Positions 47,487-55,959 of a DNA stretch of 64,000 nucleotides are shown piece after piece. The notes under the pieces were generated by a model that worked only from the letters and a program-made list of their open reading frames with translations, did no database searches and was not told where the DNA came from. The first letter of the stretch is position 1. Each line of letters starts with the position of its first letter. The stretch comes from CAYMZZ01 sp964395095 (GTDB taxonomy: Bacteria > Bacteroidota > Bacteroidia > Chitinophagales > Chitinophagaceae): positions 248,001 to 312,000 of the forward strand of contig CAYMZZ010000002.1 of assembly GCA_964395095.1 (NCBI GenBank). The letters run 5' to 3'. Made by a program: the position numbers and the translations under genes.

Positions 47487-50053
47487 TTCGTCGTTTTTTT
47501 TAGTTGATGAATGGTTTCAGGTGGGCCCAGGTAACTGGGTTGGTTATTGCCAAAATCGAGTACCAGTTTTTGCAGCACCACGGCGGGATCCACCACCCAA
47601 AAGCGGATGGTATGTTTGCCGGGTTGATCAATCCGGTGACGCGAACTTTTAATAATGATATTTTCGGCGACCCATTTGTTCCAGATTCCGGAGCCGGTGT
47701 TTTTGTCTTCCTTATTGATGCTGATGATCTGTGGTGCTTCCTCATCGATAGAAATGCCGTATTGCAGCCCTTCAGGCCGGTTATGCACATTGAGGGTTGG
47801 GGAGAAATAGGCCTGAAGGGTGAATTCCCCCTCGCTGAATGTGTAGATGTCGTAAGCAACATGTGCCGATTCTCCTCCCGGATGCTGTGCGGGCGCTGTA
47901 ACGGGAAATGCCGTGATGGCGGAACCCGTGCGCCCATGATCGGGCAATAGTTTCCATTCAATGCCCCTCGCGTTTACGAGCCTTGTATAGTGGCCGGCTT
48001 CTATCGACACACCTTTTTGCGAGCTTTCGAAAAAGACAGGGCCTTTTGCTTCAGCCGGAATGGAAGCTTTGCGTTCCGGCAATACTTCTGCTGTTGGCTG
48101 CGTTCGCACGGAGTCGGGAGACAGGTATTTTACCGCCGGCATTCGTTGCACCGGGGGTTGTTGCCAATAGGTATAGCCGATATGGGTCTGGCTCATCATG
48201 TGATTCCATTTGCCATTACCCAGTTGATGATAAGCCAGTGTAATCAGCGAATCCTGTACATATAGTTGTTTCACTCTTTCCGCATGTTTATTCGCCTCGG
48301 CTGAACCGCGCTCATAAGCACGCTGGTTGAGCGCGACCTCATAGTACAGTTCATACAGATTAGCGGAAGCCCAGATGGGGTGGAGGATGAGTTGAAAATA
48401 AGCGTCCTGTTGCGCCAAGGGTATTTTTTCTTTTAATGCCTGTGCACGATCCAGTAGTTGCCTGTATTCATTTACCACCCGCGGCCATTCGTCATAATGA
48501 AAACTATAGGTGCGCGCGTCGAGCAATTCAGGTTTGCGGCGGCTATTGTATTTGCCATAAAGGCTCAGGAGGGCTGCGGCTTCGTTGGCATGGGCCTGGC
48601 CAAATTGCCGCGAAGCCCAGTCTACCGACCAGGGCATGATGTCGTCTGCATCAATGGCTTCCGGGTTCCAGGCATAATCGAGGAAAAAGCTGATGGGGAA
48701 TTCCATGGGTTTGATATCGCCCACATTCACGATCCATATCTGCTTCATAGCAAACTCCCAGGCCAGGTGCATCTGTTCCCATATCCGGGGAAGCGGATTG
48801 GTATTGATCCATTTGTAATTGCGGGGTCCACCCACATAATCGAAATGGTAATAAATGCCATAACCGCCCTGGCGGGGAGGGGCCTGCATGTCGGGTACGC
48901 GACGAATATTACCCCAGTTGTCGTCGGCGACGAGCAGGGTTACATCATCAGGCACGCGCATACCCTGGTCGTAATAATCCTGCACTTCTTTGTATAAAGC
49001 CCAAAGCTGCGGGGTTTCAGGTGCGGGTCTGCCGGTAACTTCTTCAATAATCTTTCGCTGATCGGCCACAATCTTTTCGAGCAGGCTGGTAGCGGTTTCA
49101 CGCGACATGGGTTCGTCGCCATCGCCACGCATGCCCACGGTCACAATTTTTTCGTTGTGGGCGCGCTCCATACCGCCCTTCCAGAATTCGCGCAATCGGG
49201 TTTCGTTTTGGTTATAGTCCCAGGGGCCCTGACCATAGTTACGCCATTCGGCATGCGCGCGCATCAGTGGTTCGTGGTGTGAGGTGCCGATCACTATTCC
49301 ATACTCTTCGGCCACGCGGCGGTTGAGGGAATCATCGTCATAAAAAGCATTGCCCCACATGGCGGGCCATATATAATTGCCCCTGAGGCGCAATATCAAT
49401 TCAAATACCCGGGCATAAAACCGGTGATTGAATCCACCGAATTTTTCCCTTGTCCAGCCCGAAAGTGCCGGGGCCTCGTCGTTGATGAATATACCGCGAT
49501 ACTTTACCCGTGGCGCGTCTTCGAGACGGGCCTGGGCGCGTATATAGAGATGCTTATGCGATGGAACCGGCACATCGGCCCACCAGTACCAGGGCGATAC
49601 GCCCATCTGCTTCGACAGCTCAAAAACACCATAAGCCAGACCTCTTCGGTCGTTGCCGGCAACAACAATGGCCTGTTCAATACCGGGAAAGGGGGCCTCT
49701 ACTGTTTGTATTAAATAGGATTCCCATTTTCTTTTTTCAGCGGGCCAGGCGATTTTTCCCTGCTGTAGCAGTTGCTGAATCCAGGGTGAGTGGTCGGGAG
49801 TGCCGAGCAGCACCAATGTTTTGGCTTTTGCCGGCAATGCCGATTCAATGGGAGCCAGGTAACCCGTTACGGCATTCAAATCCTGCTGCAGGAAACGGGC
49901 CGCCAGTTGCACCAGTTCCTGCTCTTGCGGATGTACGCAGATCCGGGCCTGCTCCAGCCTGTAGTGGTTGCTGGCAGGACGAAATGCGATAATTGGCTGT
50001 GCCAATATCGGACCAATGGCCAGTAGGCCAGCTATAAGCAGCAGGGTCCTCAT
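47483..50053 (-). CDS. GH115 alpha-glucuronidase
   Basis: 856 residues from ATG 50053 (signal peptide MRTLLLIAGLLAIGPILAQ). GH115 signatures include YRGIFINDEAPALSGWTREK, FELILRLRGNYIWPAMWGN, GIVIGTSHHEPLMRAHAEW and IVTVGMRGDGDEPM. A C-terminal beta-sandwich ends the protein (YDIYTFSEGEFTLQAYFSPT, HTIRFWVVDPAVVLQKLVLD). GH115 enzymes remove methylglucuronic acid from internal as well as terminal xylose, unlike GH67. Both are encoded here, so long and short decorated chains are covered. It is probably periplasmic or surface-located. Confidence 0.95.
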   Translation of the reverse strand: MRTLLLIAGLLAIGPILAQPIIAFRPASNHYRLEQARICVHPQEQELVQLAARFLQQDLNAVTGYLAPIESALPAKAKTLVLLGTPDHSPWIQQLLQQGKIAWPAEKRKWESYLIQTVEAPFPGIEQAIVVAGNDRRGLAYGVFELSKQMGVSPWYWWADVPVPSHKHLYIRAQARLEDAPRVKYRGIFINDEAPALSGWTREKFGGFNHRFYARVFELILRLRGNYIWPAMWGNAFYDDDSLNRRVAEEYGIVIGTSHHEPLMRAHAEWRNYGQGPWDYNQNETRLREFWKGGMERAHNEKIVTVGMRGDGDEPMSRETATSLLEKIVADQRKIIEEVTGRPAPETPQLWALYKEVQDYYDQGMRVPDDVTLLVADDNWGNIRRVPDMQAPPRQGGYGIYYHFDYVGGPRNYKWINTNPLPRIWEQMHLAWEFAMKQIWIVNVGDIKPMEFPISFFLDYAWNPEAIDADDIMPWSVDWASRQFGQAHANEAAALLSLYGKYNSRRKPELLDARTYSFHYDEWPRVVNEYRQLLDRAQALKEKIPLAQQDAYFQLILHPIWASANLYELYYEVALNQRAYERGSAEANKHAERVKQLYVQDSLITLAYHQLGNGKWNHMMSQTHIGYTYWQQPPVQRMPAVKYLSPDSVRTQPTAEVLPERKASIPAEAKGPVFFESSQKGVSIEAGHYTRLVNARGIEWKLLPDHGRTGSAITAFPVTAPAQHPGGESAHVAYDIYTFSEGEFTLQAYFSPTLNVHNRPEGLQYGISIDEEAPQIISINKEDKNTGSGIWNKWVAENIIIKSSRHRIDQPGKHTIRFWVVDPAVVLQKLVLDFGNNQPSYLGPPETIHQLKKTTK

Positions 50054-50066
50054 TATGCTAATCAAT

Positions 50067-50816
50067 TTAGAAACCTATACTATTGCCACCGTCCACCGGC
50101 AGTATGACCCCGGTGATGTAGCGCGCGGCATCACTGGCCAGAAAACCGGCGGCTTCGCCAATATCTTCGGGCTGACCCATCACACCCATCGGTGTTCGGC
50201 CAAATACTTTCGCCTTTCGCTCCGGATCCGAATCCAGCGCTTTGGCCGTCATGTCGGAATAAATAAAACCGGGCGCTATGGCGTTGACCCGAATCCCCAT
50301 AGGTGATAATTCTACGGCCATAGCCCTTGTTAAACCATCAATCGCGCTCTTGCTGGCTGAATAGGCAATCACTTTGGGTAAGCCATATTGCGCGGCCATT
50401 GAACTGATATTGATAATACAGCCACTGCGATGCCGCAACATATCTTTCACCACTTCCCGGCTCAGGGCAAATACCGCGTTCACATTGGTATTGAGTATTA
50501 ACTGAAACTCCTCATCCGTTACTTCGGCAAAATCCTTTTTCTGGTTGATTCCGGCATTGTTGACCAGGATATCAATGCGTCCAAACTCTTTTACCAGTTT
50601 TTCTACCCACCCCGGAATGGCAGGCAGCTTACTGAGATCGATGGCAATGGCCGTACACAGCTCTCCCAGCTTGGCCTTTGCCTTATTCAGTTTTTCCTGA
50701 TCACGGCCGGCAATAATGGTTCGATAGCCCATCGCTACAAATTTTTGAGCGATCGCGAATCCAAGCCCTGATCCACCTCCGGTGACCAGGGCTGTCCTGG
50801 TTGTTTGTTGCGACAT
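50067..50816 (-). CDS. SDR oxidoreductase, candidate fructuronate/mannonate reductase
   Basis: 249 residues of the short-chain dehydrogenase family: TGGGSGLG cofactor motif, NNAGINQ, catalytic Ser in NISSMAAQ, Y-x3-K in YSASKSA, and a Bacteroidota-typical end (TGVILPVDGGNSIGF). No classical uxuB (long-chain mannonate oxidoreductase) is in this window, while uxuA and two alpha-glucuronidases are. I therefore infer that this enzyme may reduce fructuronate to mannonate. Other sugar-acid dehydrogenase activities (e.g. gluconate 5-dehydrogenase-like) remain possible. Confidence 0.85.
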   Translation of the reverse strand: MSQQTTRTALVTGGGSGLGFAIAQKFVAMGYRTIIAGRDQEKLNKAKAKLGELCTAIAIDLSKLPAIPGWVEKLVKEFGRIDILVNNAGINQKKDFAEVTDEEFQLILNTNVNAVFALSREVVKDMLRHRSGCIINISSMAAQYGLPKVIAYSASKSAIDGLTRAMAVELSPMGIRVNAIAPGFIYSDMTAKALDSDPERKAKVFGRTPMGVMGQPEDIGEAAGFLASDAARYITGVILPVDGGNSIGF

Positions 50817-50843
50817 ATATTCCTCCTTATCCTTATCGTTTCC

Positions 50844-53000
50844 TCAAATGCCCGGGGCAAAGGGGAAACGCAACTTCATATAATAGTCTAATGTTTTTGT
50901 TGGTGGCGGATACTGACCGGGAATGGGTTTACGGCTGAACTGCGAGAAGTAGAGCAGGCAGGCCTCGCGCCACCAGATGGCTTCCTCCTGCTGCACGGCC
51001 AGCAACATCGATACCTGCCTGAAGCGCTGCTCATCCACATAAGGTTGCAGCGAATTCCATTTTTGCTGCATGTCTTTCACCGCTGCTTCGCCTGTGTAAT
51101 ATTCATGACAGAGTTCTTCCCAAAGGGTGCGACCTGACTGCAGGCGAAAATCCCAGGGCACATGATGAAACCAGAGCAGGTATTTCTCATCGCAGGTCTC
51201 CTGGTTTTCCCATGCCTTGCGTGCCTCGGGATGGTATTGTGCCAGCGCGTTGCTGCCGGTGCTGGTTCTGTTGAATCCAATACCGAGGCTGTCTGCTTTG
51301 TGATAGTACACGGGATTCCATTCGGGGCGGTTCAGGTAGCTTACCCAGGGCGCCGGTCCGTAATGGTGACTGGTACCCATTATATGGTGTAAGCCCAGTG
51401 GATTGGAAAAGCGAACCATGATCTCACGGCTCTCCATCAGTATATCCCGCGCGCCGCGCAAAAAAACAGGATGATGCGAATAAGTCATGCGCAGCCATTC
51501 TTCGGCGATGGCTTCGCTGCTGAGCTGGTGATCCCAGGCCAGCCTGCCCAGGGCATACCAATTGGCCTGCGCCATGGGGTGACCTGTCCAGTTGATGTCG
51601 TTACCAATATTTGCCACACCAGCCATGCCATTGAGTTGATGTCCGTATGTGCTGCCATCAATTCTTTTTGCCACGGTGCTTCCCCGGCCTTTGGAATAGG
51701 TATCGCTGTCGAGACATTCTTTAAAGAGCGGAGCCAGGTACACAAGATTGGTTGCCTGGCCCAGGTATTCCTGCGTAACCTGGAACTCCATCATCAGCGA
51801 AGTGGAGGGCATGGCGCCAAACAGGGGGTGAAAGGGTTCACGGGGCATAAAATCGATGGCGCCATTTTTCACCTGCACCATCACGTTGTCGCGAAACTTA
51901 CCATCCAACGGCACAAATTCATCATAAGCCTGCTTATGGCGGTCGTCGGGATTTTTGTCGCTATACACAAAAGCCCGCCACATTACAATGCCTTTGTGGG
52001 GCGCGAGTATATCGGCCAGCATATTGGCGCCATCGGCGTGGCTTCGGTTATAGTCCTGCGGACCCGGCTGGCCTTCACTATTGGCTTTTACCAAAAAGCC
52101 GCCAAAGTCGGGAACATAGGAATAGATCTCTTTTACTTTGGCCGCCCACCAGGCCTGCACGCCTTCGTCTAAAGGATCGGCTGTTTTCAGTTTTCCCAGT
52201 TCTATCGGCGCACTGAATCTGGCGGTGAGATATACTTTAATACCATAGGGCCTGAATAAGTCAGCAAGGGCTTTTACTTTTTCAAGATAGGGGGCTGTAA
52301 GTATGGTAGCATTGGCATTTACATTGGTGAGCACCGTTCCATTGATGCCGATGGAGGCATTGGCTCTTGCATAGTCGGTGTAGCGGGGATCCAGGTAAAC
52401 AGGCAGTTTGTGCCAGTCCCAGATGGAAAAACCGGCATAGCCTCGTTCCACGGTGCGATCGAGATTGTCCCAATGGTTGAGCATACGCAATTTTATGCGG
52501 GGCGCCGAAACCAGTGACAATGCGTGAATGGGCTCACCCGTTTGTAACAGCCGCAAAAAGTGGAAGCTGCCATAGAGCGCGCCCATTTCGGTATTGGCGG
52601 CGATAAGGATACTGGATCCGCCGGCATTGTTGCGGGTACGGATCACAAAGCCTTCCTGGCCGGCTTTGGCCAGCTCTGCCTGCAGACCCGCAGCGCGAAT
52701 GATGGGGGAGCTGGCAGGGGTTCCAATCACCAGGGTGCCGTTGGGCAAGCGGTTGCCGGCCCTTATTTCAGTAATAGATTTTTGCAACAGGCCTGATAAG
52801 CCGCGATTCAGTTCCGAGCGAATGATCCCACTGGTGCTGGTATTGCCGGCAACAATATAACCTTTTATATGCGTGCGATAGGCGGCTGCGGTTTTGGCAT
52901 TGTCGATAGCTTTATAGCGGAGCCAGAGGTCATAGCCATCCTCAGCCCTTGCAAGGGTGAGAAGGGTGAGCAGCCAGCAAAGCGACATCATTTTTTTCAT
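50844..53000 (-). CDS. GH67 alpha-glucuronidase
   Basis: 718 residues from ATG 53000 (MKKMMSLCWLLTLLTLARA signal peptide). The N-terminal beta-domain (EDGYDLWLRYKAIDN) is followed by the GH67 barrel: KLRMLNHWDNLDRTVERGYA, FGGFLVKANSEGQPGPQDY (acid Glu), VMVQVKNGAIDFMPREPFHP (base Asp/Glu), and the C-terminal helical domain (GTSHHYGPAPWVSYLNRPEW). GH67 removes (methyl)glucuronic acid from the non-reducing end of xylo-oligosaccharides. It is the first enzyme gene after lacI paralogue 2, and its glucuronate product feeds uxuA. Confidence 0.96.
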   Translation of the reverse strand: MKKMMSLCWLLTLLTLARAEDGYDLWLRYKAIDNAKTAAAYRTHIKGYIVAGNTSTSGIIRSELNRGLSGLLQKSITEIRAGNRLPNGTLVIGTPASSPIIRAAGLQAELAKAGQEGFVIRTRNNAGGSSILIAANTEMGALYGSFHFLRLLQTGEPIHALSLVSAPRIKLRMLNHWDNLDRTVERGYAGFSIWDWHKLPVYLDPRYTDYARANASIGINGTVLTNVNANATILTAPYLEKVKALADLFRPYGIKVYLTARFSAPIELGKLKTADPLDEGVQAWWAAKVKEIYSYVPDFGGFLVKANSEGQPGPQDYNRSHADGANMLADILAPHKGIVMWRAFVYSDKNPDDRHKQAYDEFVPLDGKFRDNVMVQVKNGAIDFMPREPFHPLFGAMPSTSLMMEFQVTQEYLGQATNLVYLAPLFKECLDSDTYSKGRGSTVAKRIDGSTYGHQLNGMAGVANIGNDINWTGHPMAQANWYALGRLAWDHQLSSEAIAEEWLRMTYSHHPVFLRGARDILMESREIMVRFSNPLGLHHIMGTSHHYGPAPWVSYLNRPEWNPVYYHKADSLGIGFNRTSTGSNALAQYHPEARKAWENQETCDEKYLLWFHHVPWDFRLQSGRTLWEELCHEYYTGEAAVKDMQQKWNSLQPYVDEQRFRQVSMLLAVQQEEAIWWREACLLYFSQFSRKPIPGQYPPPTKTLDYYMKLRFPFAPGI

Positions 53001-53019
53001 AATGGCAATCAATAAAACA

Positions 53020-54054
53020 TTAACCGTTGGGTTTCCGAAGCGATGATTCGCGGATCACCAACTCGGAGCGCACAACAATCGTTTGGGTTTTTTCTATTTG
53101 TTCCACGCCATTCAGGTGATTAAGCAGGTGCCGGCCTGCAATTTCTCCCAGGTCGAAACCGGGGTAGTCTACGGTTGACAGACGTGGTGTTATCAGGGTG
53201 CCGATGGCATCGTTGTTGAAGCCGATGATGGCGATATCTTCCGGGATGCGGATGCCATGGTCCTGCAGGGTTTTCATACAGGCCGCAGCGGTAAAATCGT
53301 TGGCGGCGAAAATGCCATCGGGTAGGGGATCCATTTTCAGTATCTGCAGGGCGGCTTCGGAGCCGTTTTGTTCCCCCAGGTCGCGCACCAGTACTCTTTC
53401 CTGCACAAAGGGGAGGCCATTGTCGTACAAAGCATCTTTGTATCCGCGGAAGCGCTGCGAATACACATTTCTTTTCAGGTTGGGGGTAATGAGGGCAATG
53501 CGTTCACAACCCTGTTCCACCAGGTGGCGCGTGGCCTGGTAGCCACATTTGTAGTTATCGATCACCACCTTGGTATAATCGCAGTTTTCTTCTACCCGGT
53601 CGAAGAAGATCAGAGGGATACCCTTTTCTTCAAATACCCGGAAATGGTCGAGGTTATCGGTATCAAAAGCGAGGGAGGCAATAAGGCCGTCAACTCTTTT
53701 ATGAAAAAGGTTGAGGGCGTTGGCCGCTTCCCGGGCACCCGATTCGGCCGAATGGGCAATGAGCAGATCATAACCCATTTCGGAAGTCACTTTTTCGATG
53801 CCGGCAATAACGGAAGCGACGAAATTACTGTTGAGCCGATGCACGAGAACGCCGATGGTATTCGATTTTTGTCGCCGAAGCCCGCTGGCAAAGCTGTTGT
53901 GCCGGTAACCCAGTTCCCGGGCCGCCTCCTGTATGCGCTTGCGGGTGGGTTTGCTGATGGAAGGATGATTGTTCAGCCCACGGCTTACCGTGGCGGAACT
54001 CACCGCCAGCTTTTGCGCAATATCATAGATGGTTACCTCTTTTTTCGGCTTCAT
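53020..54054 (-). CDS. LacI-family transcriptional regulator (paralogue 2), heads the xylan operon
   Basis: 344 residues. HTH TIYDIAQKLAVSSATVSRGL, hinge RHNSFASGLRRQKSNTIGV, then the effector domain (LLIAHSAESGAREAANALNL, RIPEDIAIIGFNNDAIG). It is closely paralogous to the regulator at 35246-36301. Its own start codon lies three bases from an operator-like palindrome (54058-54071), a classic autoregulation layout. It is the first gene of an 11-gene minus-strand run with gaps of 36 bases or less, so repressing it would repress all downstream enzymes. The effector is probably xylose or a xylo-oligosaccharide (inference). Confidence 0.95.
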   Translation of the reverse strand: MKPKKEVTIYDIAQKLAVSSATVSRGLNNHPSISKPTRKRIQEAARELGYRHNSFASGLRRQKSNTIGVLVHRLNSNFVASVIAGIEKVTSEMGYDLLIAHSAESGAREAANALNLFHKRVDGLIASLAFDTDNLDHFRVFEEKGIPLIFFDRVEENCDYTKVVIDNYKCGYQATRHLVEQGCERIALITPNLKRNVYSQRFRGYKDALYDNGLPFVQERVLVRDLGEQNGSEAALQILKMDPLPDGIFAANDFTAAACMKTLQDHGIRIPEDIAIIGFNNDAIGTLITPRLSTVDYPGFDLGEIAGRHLLNHLNGVEQIEKTQTIVVRSELVIRESSLRKPNG

Positions 54055-54057
54055 TTT

Positions 54058-54071
54058 TGCAATCGGTTGCT
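54058..54071. promoter_or_regulatory. LacI-type operator-like palindrome, copy 3
   Basis: TGCAATCGGTTGCT differs from the other copies only in the last base. It ends three bases before the lacI paralogue 2 ATG, overlapping where its ribosome-binding site or transcription start would be. It predicts autoregulation of lacI and of the xylan operon. Confidence 0.7.
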
Positions 54072-54196
54072 TAAAAGTCGCAAAAAAAACGATTCAGGAT
54101 GCACCCGTAATCATTTTTTTTCCTTTGAACAGGCGGAATTCTCTACAATTCGGTGCTGGTCAACCCCTTTTTCGGCACAAATCTTAAAATATTTTT

Positions 54197-54235
54197 TGCA
54201 ATCGGTTGCAACTTTTCAAAATTTCCCTACATTCG
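54197..54235 (+). promoter_or_regulatory. xylB promoter with LacI-type operator, copy 4
   Basis: Operator TGCAATCGGTTGCA at 54197-54210 supplies the -33 TTG (54206-54208). After exactly 19 bases comes TACATTCG (54228-54235), a TAnnTTTG-like -7 box. The geometry is the same as at susC (4183-4221). The operator centre is 139 bp from copy 3, which would allow looping. Confidence 0.68.
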
Positions 54236-54268
54236 TTCTGTGGTCGCTGCATAGCAGCAACCACAGAA
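54236..54268 (+). other. Hairpin at the predicted 5' end of the xylB transcript
   Basis: TTCTGTGGTCGCTGC (54236-54250) pairs with GCAGCAACCACAGAA (54254-54268) with one C-A mismatch and a 3-base loop. It starts right after the -7 box, so the transcript would begin within or just before a very stable stem. Confidence 0.6.
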
Positions 54269-54348
54269 CCATAATCATAGAACTTACTACTTACAACTTA
54301 TAACTTATAACTTGATTTCAACTTGGTAGTTCTTATAGCAATCGTCAC

Positions 54349-54380
54349 GGAGGGATGATTCTTCGTCCTTCCTTTTTTTT
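54349..54380 (+). terminator. Terminator-like hairpin in the xylB leader
   Basis: GGAGGGA (54349-54355) pairs with TCCTTCC (54366-54372, one G-U), followed by eight T residues. It lies 25 bases before the xylB ATG and downstream of the xylB promoter, so it would work as an attenuator if real. Confidence 0.55.
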
Positions 54381-54405
54381 CTTACATTGAAAGAAAACCA
54401 GGAAC

Positions 54406-55923
54406 ATGTTGTTATTAGGAATTGATTTGGGCACTTCTTCGATTAAAGTTTCGGTGGTGGATGCGGACTCGCAGCAGTTAATTGCGTCGGCAACCTGGCC
54501 CGAAACGGAGGCGCCCATCTATTCCCCCGCACCGGGATGGGCAGAGCAAAATCCCGAGAACTGGTGGGACTATGTGCAGACGGCTATCTTGAAATGCCAC
54601 GCAGGCGGGCAGTACGACCCCCGCGATATTGCCGCGATAGGCATCGCTTACCAGATGCATGGCCTGGTGCTCACCAACCCGGCAGGGCAAAGCATTCGCA
54701 ATAGCATTATCTGGTGCGATAGCCGTGCCGTCGGCATCGGCGATAAAGCCTACCGTGCTTTGGGTGAAAACTATTGCCAGACCCATCTACTCAATTCCCC
54801 CGGAAATTTTACCGCCTCCAAACTAAGTTGGGTTCAGCAACATGAACCCTTTGTGTATAATCGCATTCACCAGTTCATGCTGCCGGGCGATTTTATTGCT
54901 TTGAGGCTGACGGGCGAATCCAGCACCACGCCTTCAGCACTTTCCGAAGGCATAATGTGGGATTTTCGGGAGGAAGCCATTGCCCGACCGGTATTGATTC
55001 ATTTTGGCCTCGATGCCGAAAAAATTCCGCGCCTGGCGCCGGTATTTTCGGTTCATGGACAAATAGAAAAGGCTGTTGCTGAAAAGCTTTCTTTAAAACC
55101 GGGTATACCGGTTTCGTATAAGGCGGGTGATCAACCCAACAATGCTTTGGCACTTAATGTGCTCAACCCCGGTGAAGTAGCCGCTACCGCCGGAACATCG
55201 GGTGTGATTTATGCCGTGACGGACCAGCCTGAATCTGATCCGCTTTCCCGTGTAAACAGTTTTGTACACGTGAATCACCATCCCGATGCGGCGCGCATTG
55301 GCGTACTGCTTTGCATCAATGGCGTGGGAATCATGAATAAATGGGTTCGTGAACTGGGCAGGGGCGATGTTTCGTACGACAAGATGAACCAGATGGCTGC
55401 CTCTGTGCCCGAAGCGTCGGAGGGTTTATTGGCCATTCCCTTTGGTAATGGTGCCGAAAGGATGTTGGGTAACCGCATGCCGGGCGCGCGATTCCTCGGT
55501 ATTGATCTTAATAAACATCAGTTTGCCCATATGGCCCGGGCCACGCAGGAAGGTATCGCCTTTGCGTTCCGGTACGGGCTCGATATTATGCGGGATAATG
55601 GCATGCATATCGACCTGGTAAGGGCGGGCCGCGCCAATCTTTTCCTCAGCGATGTGTTTACACAAAGTTTTGCATCCATCAACAACCTCGCGGTGGAGTT
55701 TTATGAGGGCGATGGAAGTTTTGGCGCCGCCCTGGGTGCAGGTGTGGGAGCGGGTATTTATAAAGACGTGCAGGAAATGGGCAGCAAACGACAGCCGGTT
55801 CGTATCTTGGAGCCCACTGTATCAGGCAAACTGGAAAGCAATTACCTGCAATGGAAAGCGGCCCTGCAGGAAAGCTTACGCAAAATGGAAGAACAACGGG
55901 AATTAGTATCCGATGCATCCTGA
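54406..55923 (+). CDS. xylB: Xylulokinase
   Basis: 505 residues, FGGY kinase family. It phosphorylates D-xylulose from XylA to xylulose 5-phosphate. Motifs include LLLGIDLGTSSIKVSVVDAD (phosphate loop), GIAYQMHGLVL, IIWCDSRAVGIG, KAGDQPNNALALNVLNPGEV and VRAGRANLFLSDVFTQSFAS. The MHGL and DQ positions are those of xylulokinases rather than glycerol kinases. It is the first gene of xylB-xylA, with the symporter behind a weak terminator, under the operator-promoter at 54197. Confidence 0.96.
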   Translation: MLLLGIDLGTSSIKVSVVDADSQQLIASATWPETEAPIYSPAPGWAEQNPENWWDYVQTAILKCHAGGQYDPRDIAAIGIAYQMHGLVLTNPAGQSIRNSIIWCDSRAVGIGDKAYRALGENYCQTHLLNSPGNFTASKLSWVQQHEPFVYNRIHQFMLPGDFIALRLTGESSTTPSALSEGIMWDFREEAIARPVLIHFGLDAEKIPRLAPVFSVHGQIEKAVAEKLSLKPGIPVSYKAGDQPNNALALNVLNPGEVAATAGTSGVIYAVTDQPESDPLSRVNSFVHVNHHPDAARIGVLLCINGVGIMNKWVRELGRGDVSYDKMNQMAASVPEASEGLLAIPFGNGAERMLGNRMPGARFLGIDLNKHQFAHMARATQEGIAFAFRYGLDIMRDNGMHIDLVRAGRANLFLSDVFTQSFASINNLAVEFYEGDGSFGAALGAGVGAGIYKDVQEMGSKRQPVRILEPTVSGKLESNYLQWKAALQESLRKMEEQRELVSDAS

Positions 55924-55959
55924 ATTAACAGATTTAATCATCATAAATAGTAACAAGTA

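Larger units (their letters stand above)
54055..54405. other. Divergent control region between lacI paralogue 2 and xylB
   Basis: No gene. It contains two operator-like palindromes (54058-54071, 54197-54210), the xylB promoter, a 15-bp hairpin at the predicted 5' end of the xylB transcript (54236-54268), ACTTATAACTT tandem units (about 54288-54313) and a terminator-like hairpin (54349-54380). Confidence 0.7.
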
